Below are positions 8,305-21,400 of a stretch of 64,000 nucleotides of DNA, one piece after another (the first letter of the stretch is position 1; every line of letters begins with the position of its first letter). Location of the stretch: contig NMRB01000194.1 in assembly GCA_002633025.1 (NCBI GenBank), forward strand, positions 354,427 through 418,426, read 5' to 3'. The position numbers and the translations under genes were made by a program. The notes under the pieces were generated by a model. The model saw only the letters and a program-made list of their open reading frames with translations, was not told where the DNA came from and searched no databases. This DNA is from Notospermus geniculatus (Eukaryota > Nemertea > Pilidiophora > Heteronemertea > Lineidae).

Positions 8305-11300
8305 TTATTCAACTTGCGTGCCCCGAACGCCTTCGGCCGAGCAGAGAAGTTTGTCCTAGAGTACAGTCATGGTACTAAACATACAAGTGGCTTTAACGTT
8401 AGCTTTACTAAACCATTTGAAGCCAACCCAGATGCAAGGTGAGTTAAATGCGGACCATAGCCCACTGCCACAATAGGTGTCACTAGTGGTTAAAACTATT
8501 GAAATGAAAGTGACATCCCGGTCCTGATAAATTTCCCACACAAAAGGTGATGTATAATGCCATCCTTGCAGTTGTATAGGGCCTGGTTGCAGTGTGCTGC
8601 CCTCTATCGTACATGTATGTGATCCCCATTATCAACAGAAAATTCACCCTTTTGGGATTGAGTGTTGCAGCATATAGCCCCCTTTTAACCCACCCCTTTT
8701 AGTTCATCAAAACCTGGATTAAAGGTGAGATACCGTCTTTGATTTTTGCAGACTCACTGCTGGTGTCTATCAGAACCAAGGTGAATATCCGTGGTCAGGA
8801 TACAAGGAGACAGATCGTGGTGTTGGACTTGATCTATCGGTATGTCCACCATTTATACTTAATGCAACCTTTAAGGACCAAGTAAAATGGCAATTCTCAG
8901 GTGTCCCCCTGTCGCCAAACCCAAAGATCCTGGGAATTATATCAAATCAGATTTCAGTGGATTACCTGCTGAACGCTCCCATTAATTTATGGGTGTGTGT
9001 GTAAATATTTTGTTGTCAAACTCATCAGTTCTGGGCTCTAGGACAATTCGTCCATGGACAGTACATCCCCAGACAATTCGTCTGCAGACAATTTGTCCCC
9101 AAGGACAATCCATCTGAGTAAATTCTTTCTCGAAGAATTTCCAATGAACCTTTCAAGCCTTTACACTTCTGCAACACCTTTTTACGATATCATTCTTGGG
9201 GGGGGGCCAAGGCCCATATTTGACTTCAGTAAGAGTTAATCGCAGCCCCCCCTCAGCCTTGTTAGGGCTTGGCCATGCCTGTAAATTGGAGTGTTCGACA
9301 TAACACTCAATCAGATGTTTACATCAGAATATCATCTTCTGTTACATTGTTGCCTTTCAGTTCCAATCATTATTCGGTGCACACAATATAAAATGGGAAG
9401 GTGTGTGGCGGGATGTTCATCCGCTCACCAGAATGACGGCGTTCGATGTACGAGAACAGTGTGGTCATTCTCTCAAGTCTTCCGTATCGCATACGTACAT
9501 CCGTGATCGGCGCGATGACGCTGTGATACCGAACGAAGGATCTCTGCTGAAAGTTACACAGGTTGGTATGTTCACGATTTTGCGCTGTCTGAGTCTGTTT
9601 CCAAAAGACGATTCTCGAATTCGCTGATCTGTGCACTTCCGCCTAAATCACAACCATAACCTCGATCTGAAACCAGCCGACGTAATGCAATCTACGAATC
9701 AGCTATGGTCAACTCTGATGCAGCGTCTTCGAAGTCACTGTCGTGGGGTTCTCTGCATCACATCATTCAGGTTCAGACGGAGGTTATGGTTGCGATTTCG
9801 GCGGAAGTGCACAGATCTTTGTCATTTACGTCAATTTGGGAATTGTCTATTCATAATCATGGGAATCAAGGCACTTGAGTTGCCAGTGTGTCAGAGTGGT
9901 GAAGTGCAAACTTCTAGAGCCTGTCACTGCTAAAGTTCTGGGTTCAACCCCTAGTCAGACTCATTCTTCGTGTGATAGTGAAGGTGACTGTCTCTGACAG
10001 CACTGGTTTTCTCCGCCACTCCGGTTTTCATCTGCAACATTTGTTGACCCAGTTTTGTCTATAGAGCGAAAAAAATTAAGAATTTAAAAATAAAAGTACG
10101 GCAGATTTGGTCCTCAGCTCTCCAAGCAATATTTAAGCATTCCAATTTGGCACTTGATGGGGTTTCGACTTTTACAGCAGGGCACTAAAAACATTATGAT
10201 ATGACATCAATGACACTGCATTTCTCTTTTAGGAATATGCCGGCCTTGGTGGAGATGTAGCATTCATGAAACACGACTTAGAATTCCAGATTAGTAAATC
10301 ACTTATCTTCGACACGGTAAGTTATAAGTGCCACTAACGAAGAATTTACATTAAAATTACCACAGCTACTATTGTCAAAAACGAAAATGTGTATTGTAAT
10401 GTATTAGATTTTTAGCCCGCTTGGCCGCAAGGCCCAGCAGGGCTTATGCTGTGGTTGGGGTCATTTAGTGGTGGTCTGTCGTGCGTTAGTCCGTACGTCA
10501 GTACGGCGGTACGGCGCTTCGTCCGTAAACTTTTGGTTTGTTAGCGCTCTAGCGCCTTTATTTTTTTACGAATCTTTTTGGTCTTCGGTGGGTGTATATA
10601 TGGGCCTAATATCTTGGTCGAGTTCGATTTTGAGCACGATTGGATTCCTATTTTGGCCTCCAGGGGGCGTTTTGTGAAAAATTTCAAAGGGCTATATTTT
10701 GATAATGGTTTGAACTATCATGTTGAAAGTTTGTACACATGTACCTCTAGGTTATAGCAACTTACAAACACACTTTCGGTGAAATCTGATTCTTGACATT
10801 GCCACTAGGGGGCCAACACCAAAATCACTGAAAGTGATATTTCTCCATAACCAAGAGATGGATTTTTGTCAAATTTTTTTCATGGGTATATCTAATAAGG
10901 ATACATAAGATATAGTACCCGAGTTTTTAATTTGACCTACTTTTCAAGGTCACAGAGGTCAAAGTTCGCATGAAATTACGAAATTGGCTCTTTTTTAACG
11001 GTTTGACCTATTGCTTTGAAACTTTCCACATATCTACATGTACCTCTAGGCTGTAACAACTCAGATGAATCTTTGGCAAAATCTGATTCTTGACTTTGCC
11101 ACTAGGGGGCCAAACTGCTTCAAGCCAAGCGGGCACAGTGCCATTGGCACTATTTTTTCTATTGGGGTCGAAGCCATAGCATTATTGGCCCCTGGTAAGT
11201 ATGGAAGAGGCCATCTCAGGCAACTCATGTTCCTCACTTGGATGGGGCTTTTACTTGCCCTTGCTTGTCCCATGCGACGGACAGAAGAGCCAGGGATGAT

Positions 11301-13161
11301 TTATCCCAATGGCCCGGGCTAGTTTTGAACCTGGGACCTGCTGCTTGCTAAGGGGATGTGATAACCTTGATTGGACCCCTAATATACTGTCCTTTTCTAA
11401 GATTTTGCAATCAATGGAAGATGGAATGAAAGACGTACAGGTCTGCAAGTCCTACATATGTTTTCTAAGTGAGGTGCTTTGGAAGGGTTTAGTACGACTC
11501 ACGGATTTTCTTTCGATTTTAGGTTCTACAGCTCTCTCTTGCCGGTGGCATCATGAAAGCATTAAATCCTTATCAGAATATACACATAAATGATCGGTTT
11601 TTCCTCGGAGGACCGTTAACGTTACGAGGGTTCAACATGAAAGGTGTGGGTCCACATAGTGATGGTAAGGATTTGGCAATTCTCAGGAGACCAAGTCAAG
11701 AAATTTCTGATCTAAGTTAAAGTTCGGGTTTATAGTCTGATATCAACAATGGTAGAGGTTCTCATCCGACAGTCTATCCTGAAACCTTTCAGTAGAACTC
11801 AGATGAGCTGCTCAGTCTGCGCTACAATCTGAGCATTTCTGGCTGGTACCCATTTATACACCTGGGTGGAGGAGAGTGGCCAGTAAGGCAGAGACTTGCC
11901 CAAAGTCTCGCGCCGCAGTGGGATTTGAACCCGGGACCCTCTGACTGCTAGTCGGAGACCCGAACCACTACACCACCGTAGCTCCTAGGATCTACGAACT
12001 CTTAAGCGGTATTGCCATCTTTTCTGATCTGTGATCACTGTCTTTTCTGATCTGTGACTTCTATGCTATCACTTATTTTCCAGGATGTGCGATGGGTGCT
12101 GAAGCGTACGGTTTAGCCGGGATTCATTTATACACACCGTTACCATTCCGACCAGGCCGAGGGGGATTCGGTGATTTATTTAGGACACATTTCTTTGTAA
12201 ATGCGGGAAATCTCACGAATATAGACTTCGGTGAGTTCACACTATGATGTTAGTGCGGGTCAGAGGTTAGTTGAGATGACCTCACCTCATAACCTAAACT
12301 TGGACCATACTGAAAGCTTGGGAAATGGAAGTTTTTTTTCCAGAAATATGAGGTTATTTAGGAACATTCTGACGCTGAATATTTTTCTCCCTATTCTAGA
12401 CAAAGACACGAGACAGAATCTACAGCATTTATACAAAACCATGCGGATATCATACGGGGCTGGTATCGTGCTGCGTATGGGAAGAATAGCACGGATGGAG
12501 CTCAACTACTGCGTGCCATTTCGAGTTCAGACGGGAGACAGGTACGTTGACTTTCAGGTTAAAGACACGCTGTGTTGAATTCTGAAAGTGCTTACGTCCT
12601 CTGACGTTAGGATAGTGTAATATGTACTATGCTCTATCTGAATACACTAGAGCTCTGCCTGCAGTTTTCAGTCTGCTGAAAACTTGGGCTTGATTCTTTG
12701 AAGTATGTATCAGACAAGCATTTTGGGGACCTTCACAAGGGACCTATACTCGCACTCTCCTTACATTTTGAAAATACATGTACCGTAAAATTCAATATAG
12801 TGGGGCTTTAAAATTGAGCTTCCCTTGGCAAAATGCCAATGTCGCCTACCAGGACAGCCATTGGTCAGAACCATTAGTGACAGTCTGGGTGTCCGCCAGA
12901 AAATAGAGAATTTCTAATAACAGGTGAAGCCCGTTGGTGTGCACCAATGTAGGGGCACTCAGGCAGAAATTTTCTTCACCTACATGTAGAATGTGTTAGA
13001 AGTGATTTCCAGGCATCTAGTGTTGCTGGGCAGATGTTACATTAAAAGTTGTGACCAATATTAATTTTGTTATCTGGCTATCATAGAACTAACCTGTACT
13101 CGCATTTATTTTCAGCGTCAATCAGGGAGTACAGTTCGGGATCGGTGTGTCATTCTTATAG
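8305..13161 (+). CDS. SAMM50: SAMM50 (Sam50/Tob55), C-terminal beta-barrel part
   Basis: Core of the mitochondrial sorting and assembly machinery, an Omp85-family barrel that inserts beta-barrel proteins into the outer membrane. Eight exons join in frame to 327 codons plus stop: 8305-8438, 8752-8839, 9361-9561, 10233-10316, 11523-11664, 12084-12230, 12400-12541, 13116-13161. All have GT-AG borders. Recognisable blocks are [59 protein letters not shown] (the conserved L6-loop RGF), [32 protein letters not shown], and a terminal beta-signal [10 protein letters not shown]. The N-terminal POTRA domain, about 150 residues in animals, is not encoded between UGT2 and 8305, so the gene is partial here. 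Either its first exons lie upstream, with the UGTs inside an intron, or the assembly has lost them. Introns carry several MITEs and SINEs. Confidence 0.94.
9880..10070 (+). repeat. tRNA-related SINE fragment (SAMM50 intron)
   Basis: Contains a B-box-like gggttcaacccct after a weak tRNA-like stretch, then SINE-style body sequence. No clean ends. Confidence 0.35.
10415..11134. mobile_element. 720-bp TIR element in SAMM50 intron 4
   Basis: Terminal repeats GCCCGCTTGGC (10415-10425) and GCCAAGCGGGC (11124-11134). The inside has a tract of GTCCGTACGTCAGTACGG-like repeats near one end and two copies of a block around CACTAGGGGGCCAA about 300 bp apart. Same plan as the elements at 13751-14685 and 46193-47301. 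Confidence 0.75.
11716..11986 (-). mobile_element. tRNA-derived SINE, copy 1
   Basis: Read on the minus strand it begins GGAGCTACGGTGGTGTAGTG (A-box region), has a B box GGGTTCAAATCCCAC, then CACCCAGGTGTATAAATGGG and a tail ending near GTTAAAGTTCGGG. A second full copy is at 18893-19173 on the other strand. It lies in an intron of SAMM50. Confidence 0.85.
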
Positions 13162-13750
13162 AGTGAGAATCTGCTATTGGAAAAGATGCCGAATAGAACT
13201 GCTTTGACCCAATTTTATGGGTTGTTAATGATGGAGGGAAGTCAAATAGTGGATTAAATCTTTCGCTGCGATTTAAATGAGATATTTCAATCATGCCACG
13301 TGACCACCTCAGAGATCATCTTGCGCATATCTGGGAGTTCTTTCAAAAAGCTTCATATGGACTTGGTTATCATTGACAAGTTGGACCAATAATCACTGTA
13401 CATGTATTTCCTGTGATTGACAGCCCATCTCATCAGACCAATAATCCTGTTTCCTTTGATTGACAGCCCATCTCTTTTAGAGTATATTTTGCTTGCTTCC
13501 AACTCCTCCCACTTTCCCCTGGACAGACCAATCAATGATGCTCTCAAGTTTGTGTCTCACTGATAATGTCCTTAAGTTTCCTGTGGGTAAGACACTTCAA
13601 AAGAATGGAAAGTGTAGTATGTAGCGAGACTGATCATGTAAATAAATGTCTTCTATTCCCAAAATGGAAGTTTGATGTTGATTTCTCGGTTGCATTTCTA
13701 TAATTGCTATCATAACCACGCCAACAAGAGCAACGCAAAGCGTGTGCAAA
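13162..13750. other. SAMM50 3' region
   Basis: Putative 3' UTR; a plus-strand AATAAA lies at 13640-13645. A 50-base block (attgacagcccatctc) occurs twice at 13418-13475. No other gene seen. Confidence 0.4.
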
Positions 13751-14685
13751 TCCCACCGAACGAAAGTTGCGTTCCTTGAAATGTTGCGAGCCAGAAGGGA
13801 TATTCGAGTCAAAGTCACAGCGTCAATGTCGAAGGTACTATCATGAGCAGAAGGGAACTTTTGTGGTTTTTACAAAGTGCCCCCTATAGGGCTGAAACAT
13901 CGATTAAATTCCAAAAGCGTGCGGCATATTATGTACCCTTGCTAGATGAGCCAACCACCAAAATGTGGTGAAATTCCGTTCAATATTTAAGGTGTAAATG
14001 CAGTTTTTGTGTTTTAGCCTTTGGCCCCCTGGTGGTGGAGTGGAGAATCGGATTTGGTCGATTCTTTCACGCGACACACCGTTAGCCCATGACACACCCT
14101 CCCACCAAATATGAAACCAAAATCTTCAGTCATTCAGAAGTTACAGAGCGGAAGGGAACTTGTGTGGTTTTTACAAAGCGCCCCCTACAGGGCTGAAAAA
14201 TCAATTAAATTTAAAAATCGTATGATATATTATGTACCCTTGGTAGATGAGCCAACCACAAAAATTTGGTGAAATTCCGTTCAATATTTAAGGTGTAAAT
14301 GCAGTTTTTGTGTTTTAGCCTTTGGCCCCCTGGTGGTGGAGTGGATAACCAGATTTGGTCGATTCTTTCACGCGACACACCGTTAGCCCATGACACACCC
14401 TCCCACCAAATATGAAACCAAAATCTTCAGTCATTCAGAAGTTACAGAGCGGAAGGGAAGTTGTGTGGTTTTTACAAAGCGCCCCCTACAGGGAAAGTAG
14501 ATAATCAGATTTGGCCGATTCTTTCACGCGACACACCGATGGCCCATGGTACATCTCCCCACCAAACATGAACTCAAAATCTTCAGTCATTGTAGAGTTA
14601 TGGGCCCGGACGGACGGCCGGACTGACGGCGGGACGGACACACAGGGGTTTCTCTATATCCCCACCGAACGTAAGTTCGGTGGGA
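13751..14685. mobile_element. TIR element with 301-bp internal tandem repeats
   Basis: Begins TCCCACCGAACGAAAGTT and ends in a hairpin, CCCACCGAACGTAAGTTCGG plus TGGGA. The body is a 301-bp unit repeated about 2.4 times (starts near 13845, 14146 and 14447; the last is truncated). A GGACGGACGG-rich tract precedes the end hairpin. Confidence 0.8.
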
Positions 14686-14689
14686 TAAT

Positions 14690-15424
14690 AATCATGCAAA
14701 TGATGAAGAAAAGTAAAGAACAGTATGGTACACTCCAAAGTCTGTTTACAAGACCATGCTTACCTCTTCCCAGTGTGCCATGATACACGTCAATATAGAT
14801 GGTACTGGAGCAATGCTTAACAGTGACAGCAATATCATGCAACTGTCAACGAACTACAGGTTGAGTCATTGGCTCATATGAATAAAGACTATCAAATGCT
14901 TTACCTTCAGATTTGTACAGCATCGCCTAGTGCATTTGTATTGCAAAATTCAAGTAAAAGCATTTACTAGTCTTTATTTATATGACCCATTACCTCTTAC
15001 AAAAGTAGGTGCAGAGCACTTTGATAAGATGGCGTTGAGGGTCTAAAATATACCGGCACATGAATGTCAACATGGTAAAGTGGATTGAGAAGCAAGGCGC
15101 TGCAGAAATTACAGAAAAAAGCCCATAACCAAATGATTTAATTGAATAACACTGCAGAGTTTGATGTTTAATTGTTTTAATTACATTAGCTGTACAACAA
15201 TACTGATACATGATATTCGAAGTATTTTCTGAACACAGAGCTGAGCCACTTGGCTGTTAGTGTTTGAAAACTGCCAATTCACGTCGAGCTGTCTAGTTGA
15301 GTGGGGACAGTGTACTATCTCAGTGTTGAGGTGTCCACAGAGCAGAGGTGTCTGGTGGTGGGAGGTTCCAGAATTCACATTCACGACAGGATGAAGATGA
15401 TTCACAGGACTGACTTTGCTGAGT
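14690..15424. other. AATF 3' flank
   Basis: No exon supported. A possible poly(A) signal for AATF (AATAAA on the minus strand) lies at 14983-14988. Confidence 0.4.
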
Positions 15425-18400
15425 TCACCCTCGCCTCATTCCACACGCTGAACTCTCAAATGGTTCAGCCTTGCCTCCGAATAGCGATCTGAATTTGCAT
15501 TTTCATCTCTTCAGTAGTTTAGCCTTGCCCCTGAATAGTGATCTGAATTTGCATTTTCATCTCTTCAGTAGTTTAGCCTTGCCCCCGAATAGCGATCTGA
15601 ATTTGCATTTTCATCTCTTCAGTAGTTTAGCCTTGCCTCCGAATAGCGATCTGAATTTGCATTTTCATCTCTCCAGTAGTTTAGCCTTGCCTCCGAATAG
15701 CGATCTGAATTTGCATTTTCATCTCTCCACTGGTTTCGCCTTGCCTCCGAATAATGAATTAAACAACTCATCCCTGAGAAAACAACAAATGAGAGACACG
15801 TGAAATGCTACATTCAATGTGTGAATATGACTGAATTGATCTCGATGAGATGAGATCAATTAGAAAGTTGGATTTAAACAATGCAAGGTACAGATAAGGT
15901 ACAGAGTGATTGCATTCAATAGATAGAATGAAACATTCTGCTTACCTGGACTCCTCAACCCATGAGCTGTTGTCATATGATGCCATGAAATTGACAAGCT
16001 TTGGGTGGACATCATATCTGAAAAGAGAAGAACAAGAATTCTTCAACTTGTACAAGCCTGATTTCTGAACAGCTCAGTCGATTGTTTTTGCTGCCAAAGA
16101 TTTTGTAATAAAAGTGAAATGAAAACTCTACCCACCTTAATTTTCTACCCTTGCTGGCCTTTCTGTCTACAAGTTTCTTTACTTTTCCTCGAAGTTTTTG
16201 CACTTCCAGCCACTTCCTGAGAAAAAGGACAGACAGACATTGAAGAAGAGGACAGACGGACATTGAAATGGGAGTTGCTGGTTACCACATCATCTTGGCA
16301 TCCATGCACCATGGTAAAGGACAGAAAATCACCATCTTAGTTCTGATAATTTGATACATGCCCAAAGATCGTCAAAATTCTGTCTTTCCGCTGGGTTGTC
16401 CGTCATCCAACAGTTGACCATGCTCAACAGTGACGAATGCCAGACTGAGAAGTCAAAAGGAATCTCTGATTGGTTTGGGTGGTCAAGATGTTCATATACA
16501 TGTACTGGGATTTGTGGCGTGGTGAGGTACTTCACTGCCATAATCACCTCAGACCGATTCTCGGGAATGATCATCAGAACTTCACAAAGGGAGGATTTAA
16601 ACCTCGCCAGTCTGATGCCTTCAACTGATTGGAAGAAGGAAAGACCACAGCCAAACTTACCGGCTGATCAAAGCAGGGTCATCTGAATCACTCGATTTCC
16701 TTTCAATAAGTTCCCTAAGAAGCTGATGATAGAAATCATCATCATCGAATATCTCGGTATCTTCCTGCTGAAGGTGCTGCCGTCTGGGAAGGGCTTCCTA
16801 AGAAGAAAACAGAAGAAAATTACTTTCCACTAGTTGCTGACAGCTGGCGCCACCGGCAGTGATTGCATCGTTCTCTAATCCTGTAGTTGTGCCCTTTGCC
16901 CGAGTGTTGGAGAATGTATGATTACAATACAGTACATACCCTAGAAACGAGAGTTAATCTTCATGGGGTGAGGTTGATTAACAGAGATCCCCCTTAACCT
17001 GGGTATGTTCAGCGCAGGATAGGGAAGGAATGCAATGCCTCTTTAATTTCACATATTTGTGACCCGTCACATCAAATCAGGTATTAAGTCGCACAAGACG
17101 TGAACCAGGATGAACCAAAATATCTCCAGGAGATAAAGGAAGAAATGTGATCACTCAGATTTTACAAAAGACAGACAGTTTGCCTAGGCCTGCCAACTTC
17201 AGAGCGACTTAGTACACGTTTTGTGGTGACAGGTCACATTTTTGGATTAAAAGGTGTAAAATGATCACTCAGTGCAGACAGACATGGGCAAAACAGTGAT
17301 GAAAACAAAATGACGTCCGAGGATAACAAAATGAACAACTTACTGTTGTACTTTCATCAAGGACGGGCCTTTCTTCCTCTTCCGACTTCCCAAAAATATG
17401 GTACGTACTACGACGGACTTGTGTCCGTTTGATGAGGCGGTTATGATCTGAGAGGACCTGAAAAGAACGGAAGAAGTGTGTGTCTAAATCACCTCATTCC
17501 TGGGTCTCTGTTGAAAGAACATCTTTTAAGATGCGTTTGATATTCCGCAACGAAAAACTAGCTGAGCCAACGTCAGTTTCAAACAACTGTGGTAGAGGCA
17601 ACTGAGCTAACCACCAGGGCTGACCGCACATAAAGTTCGATAGTGCTACCGGCAGTTAGTTACGGTATAACGCATTTTCCCATTAACTAAACCACTGATA
17701 GGCACTGAAAGCACTATCAGACTGTCTTTGCAGAAGGCCCTGGTCATGAATGCTAAGTAAATTTTCATTGGCCTAGCTCAATCAGTTTAATTGACATAGA
17801 ATTCTCAGAGGTAATGAATGACCCCTACCTGCTGTATCTGTTTGAGGGCTGACTGATCAAAGGCACTAAATTTATTACTGACTTTCCCAGCAGCTAGTTG
17901 TGTTTTTTCATTCCATTTCTGTATTGTTTGGTTCCTGAAAAACACGACATTTAAAACACTCATCAACTGAACACAGACAGTGCCCAGTATCAGAAATCTG
18001 CTGTGCAAACTGCAACTTGCAACTGCTGAACTTTTAAAGCTGGCAGTATGGGACTGTAATCATTACCCTCGACAGAGGCATTCTCTACCGGCAGCGATAT
18101 CGTTTTCTTTTCATTCCAACCCAACGACGAACTGTCTGCACGATCCTGCAGAACTGTTCAAACAATAAGCAACTCATTTTTAAAGCGTACCTATAATTGT
18201 GGAAATCTTTGTGTCGTTTTGCCAAGAATTCGGGATACTCTTCCAAAGATATCTTCCGCTTTCTCGACTGCACAGCTGGTTTTTTAGTCTCCTCATCTGA
18301 TTCAATCTCAGAGTCACTTGGTATCTCCTCATCATCCACATCACTGGAAAAAAACAGAAATATATGAAGGAAGAATAAAGAATATGACGTTTTGTGCACA

Positions 18401-21400
18401 AAAAGAGCGAGAAAGACAGAGGGAGGAAGGGAACCTCTCTAAGAAATATTTGAGCCACTCCAGCAAAAGCAGACGCTTGTCGCAACGTGAGCAAAGGGTT
18501 AACAACTTTGCAGCACAACAGCTGAAATGTACATTGGCGTGGGTTTACAATAGTAGTGGACAGCAGTGATGATAGTTGAGTAAACTGATGACCAGTGATG
18601 ATAACTTGCGACAAGCGTCTGCTTTTGCTGGAGCGGCTCACATATTTGGCATATAGACAAATCCTGTCCTAATTGAGAGGTGGCCTAATAACAGATCAAA
18701 AAGTCAAGAAATAACCGATTTAGGACTAAACTGTGATGTCCAACAAGAGGTGACCACCTGGCGGAGAGAGATGTGGAGAAAGGAAGGCTCCACCATAACA
18801 ATAAGACCACGTAGAAAGGAATAAGCTGACCACCACCGAGATGACAGACAGCGATGTTTCACAGCTGCACACAAACTCCTTGCTGATTTTTTAGGAGCCC
18901 GGTGGTGTAGTGGTTCGGGTCTCCGACTAGCGGTAAAAGGGTCCCGGGTTCGAATCCCACTGAGCGTGAGACTTTGGGCAAGTCTCTGCCTCACTGGCCT
19001 CTCTCCACCCAGGTGTATAAATGGGTACCGGTCGGAAATGCTCAATTGTAGCGCTGAATGGGCAGCTCATATGAGTTCTACTGAAAGGTTTCAGAACAGA
19101 CTGGGGTTAAAGTGTAAAGTCGGATGAGAACCTCTACCGTAGTTGATATCAGACTATAAACCCAAAACTTTAACTTTTGGTCTGCACACCCACCTTGCAC
19201 CCTTGCTGTGACCTTCCACCACATGCCTAGTCTCAGGATTCTGCAGGAGTAATGCGGTCTGCAGATTCACCAAGTTGTCCAAGAGTGTTTTCAGTGCAGT
19301 CTGATTTCGAGTAGCAGCTTGTTTGAAATCTTGGCCACCTTTTTCGCTGAAATTATGCCAAGTTGTGTGTTGGGGAAGTTTATTGACTTGGACGAGAGCT
19401 TTCTGGAGCTGGATGCGAGATTCAAGCAGTCGATCCCACAGACCTTGAAAAGAAAAACAGTACATTCAAAGTACATGTAGACAACTAGGCCTATTCAGAG
19501 AACAACAAATCAGGTTTTTTCCTATGACGATTGTCCGTAGGCCTAGACAGTGTTTCCGCCAGAGAGAACTAAGGGTACTATTTAGTACCCTCAAACGAAC
19601 AGAAAAGGGAGATTTTCTTTAATTTCATGGTTTTTTTTGTTGGAATTAGTACCCTCAAAAAATTTCTGGCAGATACCCTGCTCGATCTAGATGTAAGAAC
19701 ACATCAACATTTCATGGTAAGGTGGGCTCTCAGGGTAGTTTTCCACGGACAACTGATTGGAGGAAATGACTTGTCCGTTCTGGAAAATCAGTTGTCCCGG
19801 GCGCTCGGACAACTGATTTGTTGTTCACTGTGCTATTTATCTTACAGCAAATCTAGATTTGGAGGTGGTGACTCGACTCTGCAAGTTAGGCCATTTGTCA
19901 CAGTACTTTTCACTAAGCAAGCGAGAAACCAGACTTTTTTCTTCACACCTACCTAATTGAGCCCTGGCTGCTTGCCCCTTCTCAATCTCTTCATTGACCT
20001 TTGCTTTAGAGAACTGCTCCACTCCACTCTCTGGGAAAAAAGACACAAGAAGGTTGTAAAACCACACTGTGAAAAACTATCAGTATAGAATTTCCAGGAA
20101 AAGTTTTCAGAACAACTGTCATATACTGTGCCCTCGTTTAGGAGCCAGACAGACTTTGTAGACTGCAACAAAACAAGCATCCTATCAGAAAATAGTGCCA
20201 GACTCTTGAGCGAGGAGTTTGAAAGTTTCATTTAAAAGAGATTATTTATTTACCCTCAGTGCTGTCACCTTCAGCCTCGTCATCATCATCATCATCATTA
20301 CTCTCCACCTCCTCTTCCTCATCACTTTGGTCATCCTGAAAGTCATCATCATCTGCGTACTTACTGTAGTCACCATCATCTTCGAAACTGGAATGGATAC
20401 ATATCTCAATAATTTGTTTGATTTTGAAAGATGCAAACTGGCAGTGCGCTAGGCTGAAATTTTATTTTGCCACAGTAATGGAATATTTTGGAAATGCATT
20501 GGACCATCCTGATTTTCTTTAGCAACAGATGTGAATTTTCATCATTTTCCTGGTCGTTTTCAAAGATAGATTTCTACCCATTTTGGGCCGTGGCTAATGC
20601 TAGCGCAAACCCTGAACTGGTCTTGCCATCTAAAAAAGAGCTTCATCAGATTTTCTGGAGTGCTGGAGCTGCTCCCCAGATTTTTTCCCGCGGCCCCAAG
20701 TACATTTAACTCAAGCCTTTTGGACAGACAGTCAGTCGCTTACCTGAACTCTGCTGCATCCTTCTTTTTTATTTGAGCTTTGAATGCATCCAGGCCAACT
20801 TCCTCATCATCTGAGAGTTCATCCTCATCCTCCACCTCATCATCATTATCATCATCATCATCAGTGTCAGCATCCTCATCCGTGTCTTCGGCATCCTCTG
20901 AGCTACTGACGTCATCATCATCATCATCGTCATCAGTTGCTGTCACCATATTGTCATCATCTGAATAAATACAGTGCTTTCTTTTAGTAGGCCTATTGTA
21001 GAACAGGGCAGTTGCATGTTGCCCAAATTTGATACTAGCTTAATGTTTAGTGAGCATGCGAAGTCATGAAGACCTTTGCAGATGATTTGCACCAGATGAC
21101 CATATGTGCAAATGGGACCCCAAATGGCCTGACAAGCTTTAGAAAGTTGCAAAGTGATTGTGAATATCAATCATGAGTCGTTTTCATGATGTCTGGAGGA
21201 TTTTTCTAAGATTCTGGGCCCGGTTGCACAAAAGCATACTAGGCTTAGCATCATTCTATCGCCTAGTTGGCTTCTAACTTAGTATGCGTTTGTATACTGA
21301 GTTAGAAGCCAACTAGGAGATAGAATGATACTACGCCTAGTATGCTTTTGTGCAACTGGGCCCAGCTTACCATTGCTAATCTCCTCCTGATCTATTGTCA

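Noticed and set aside
15471-15803. 110-codon plus-strand frame with 18-residue repeats ([17 protein letters not shown])
   Set aside because: It arises because a 54-bp repeat is a multiple of three. No ATG start, and the AATF exon is on the other strand.
20780-20968. Plus-strand poly-Ser frame
   Set aside because: Antisense shadow of the Asp/Glu-rich AATF exon at 20744-20960.
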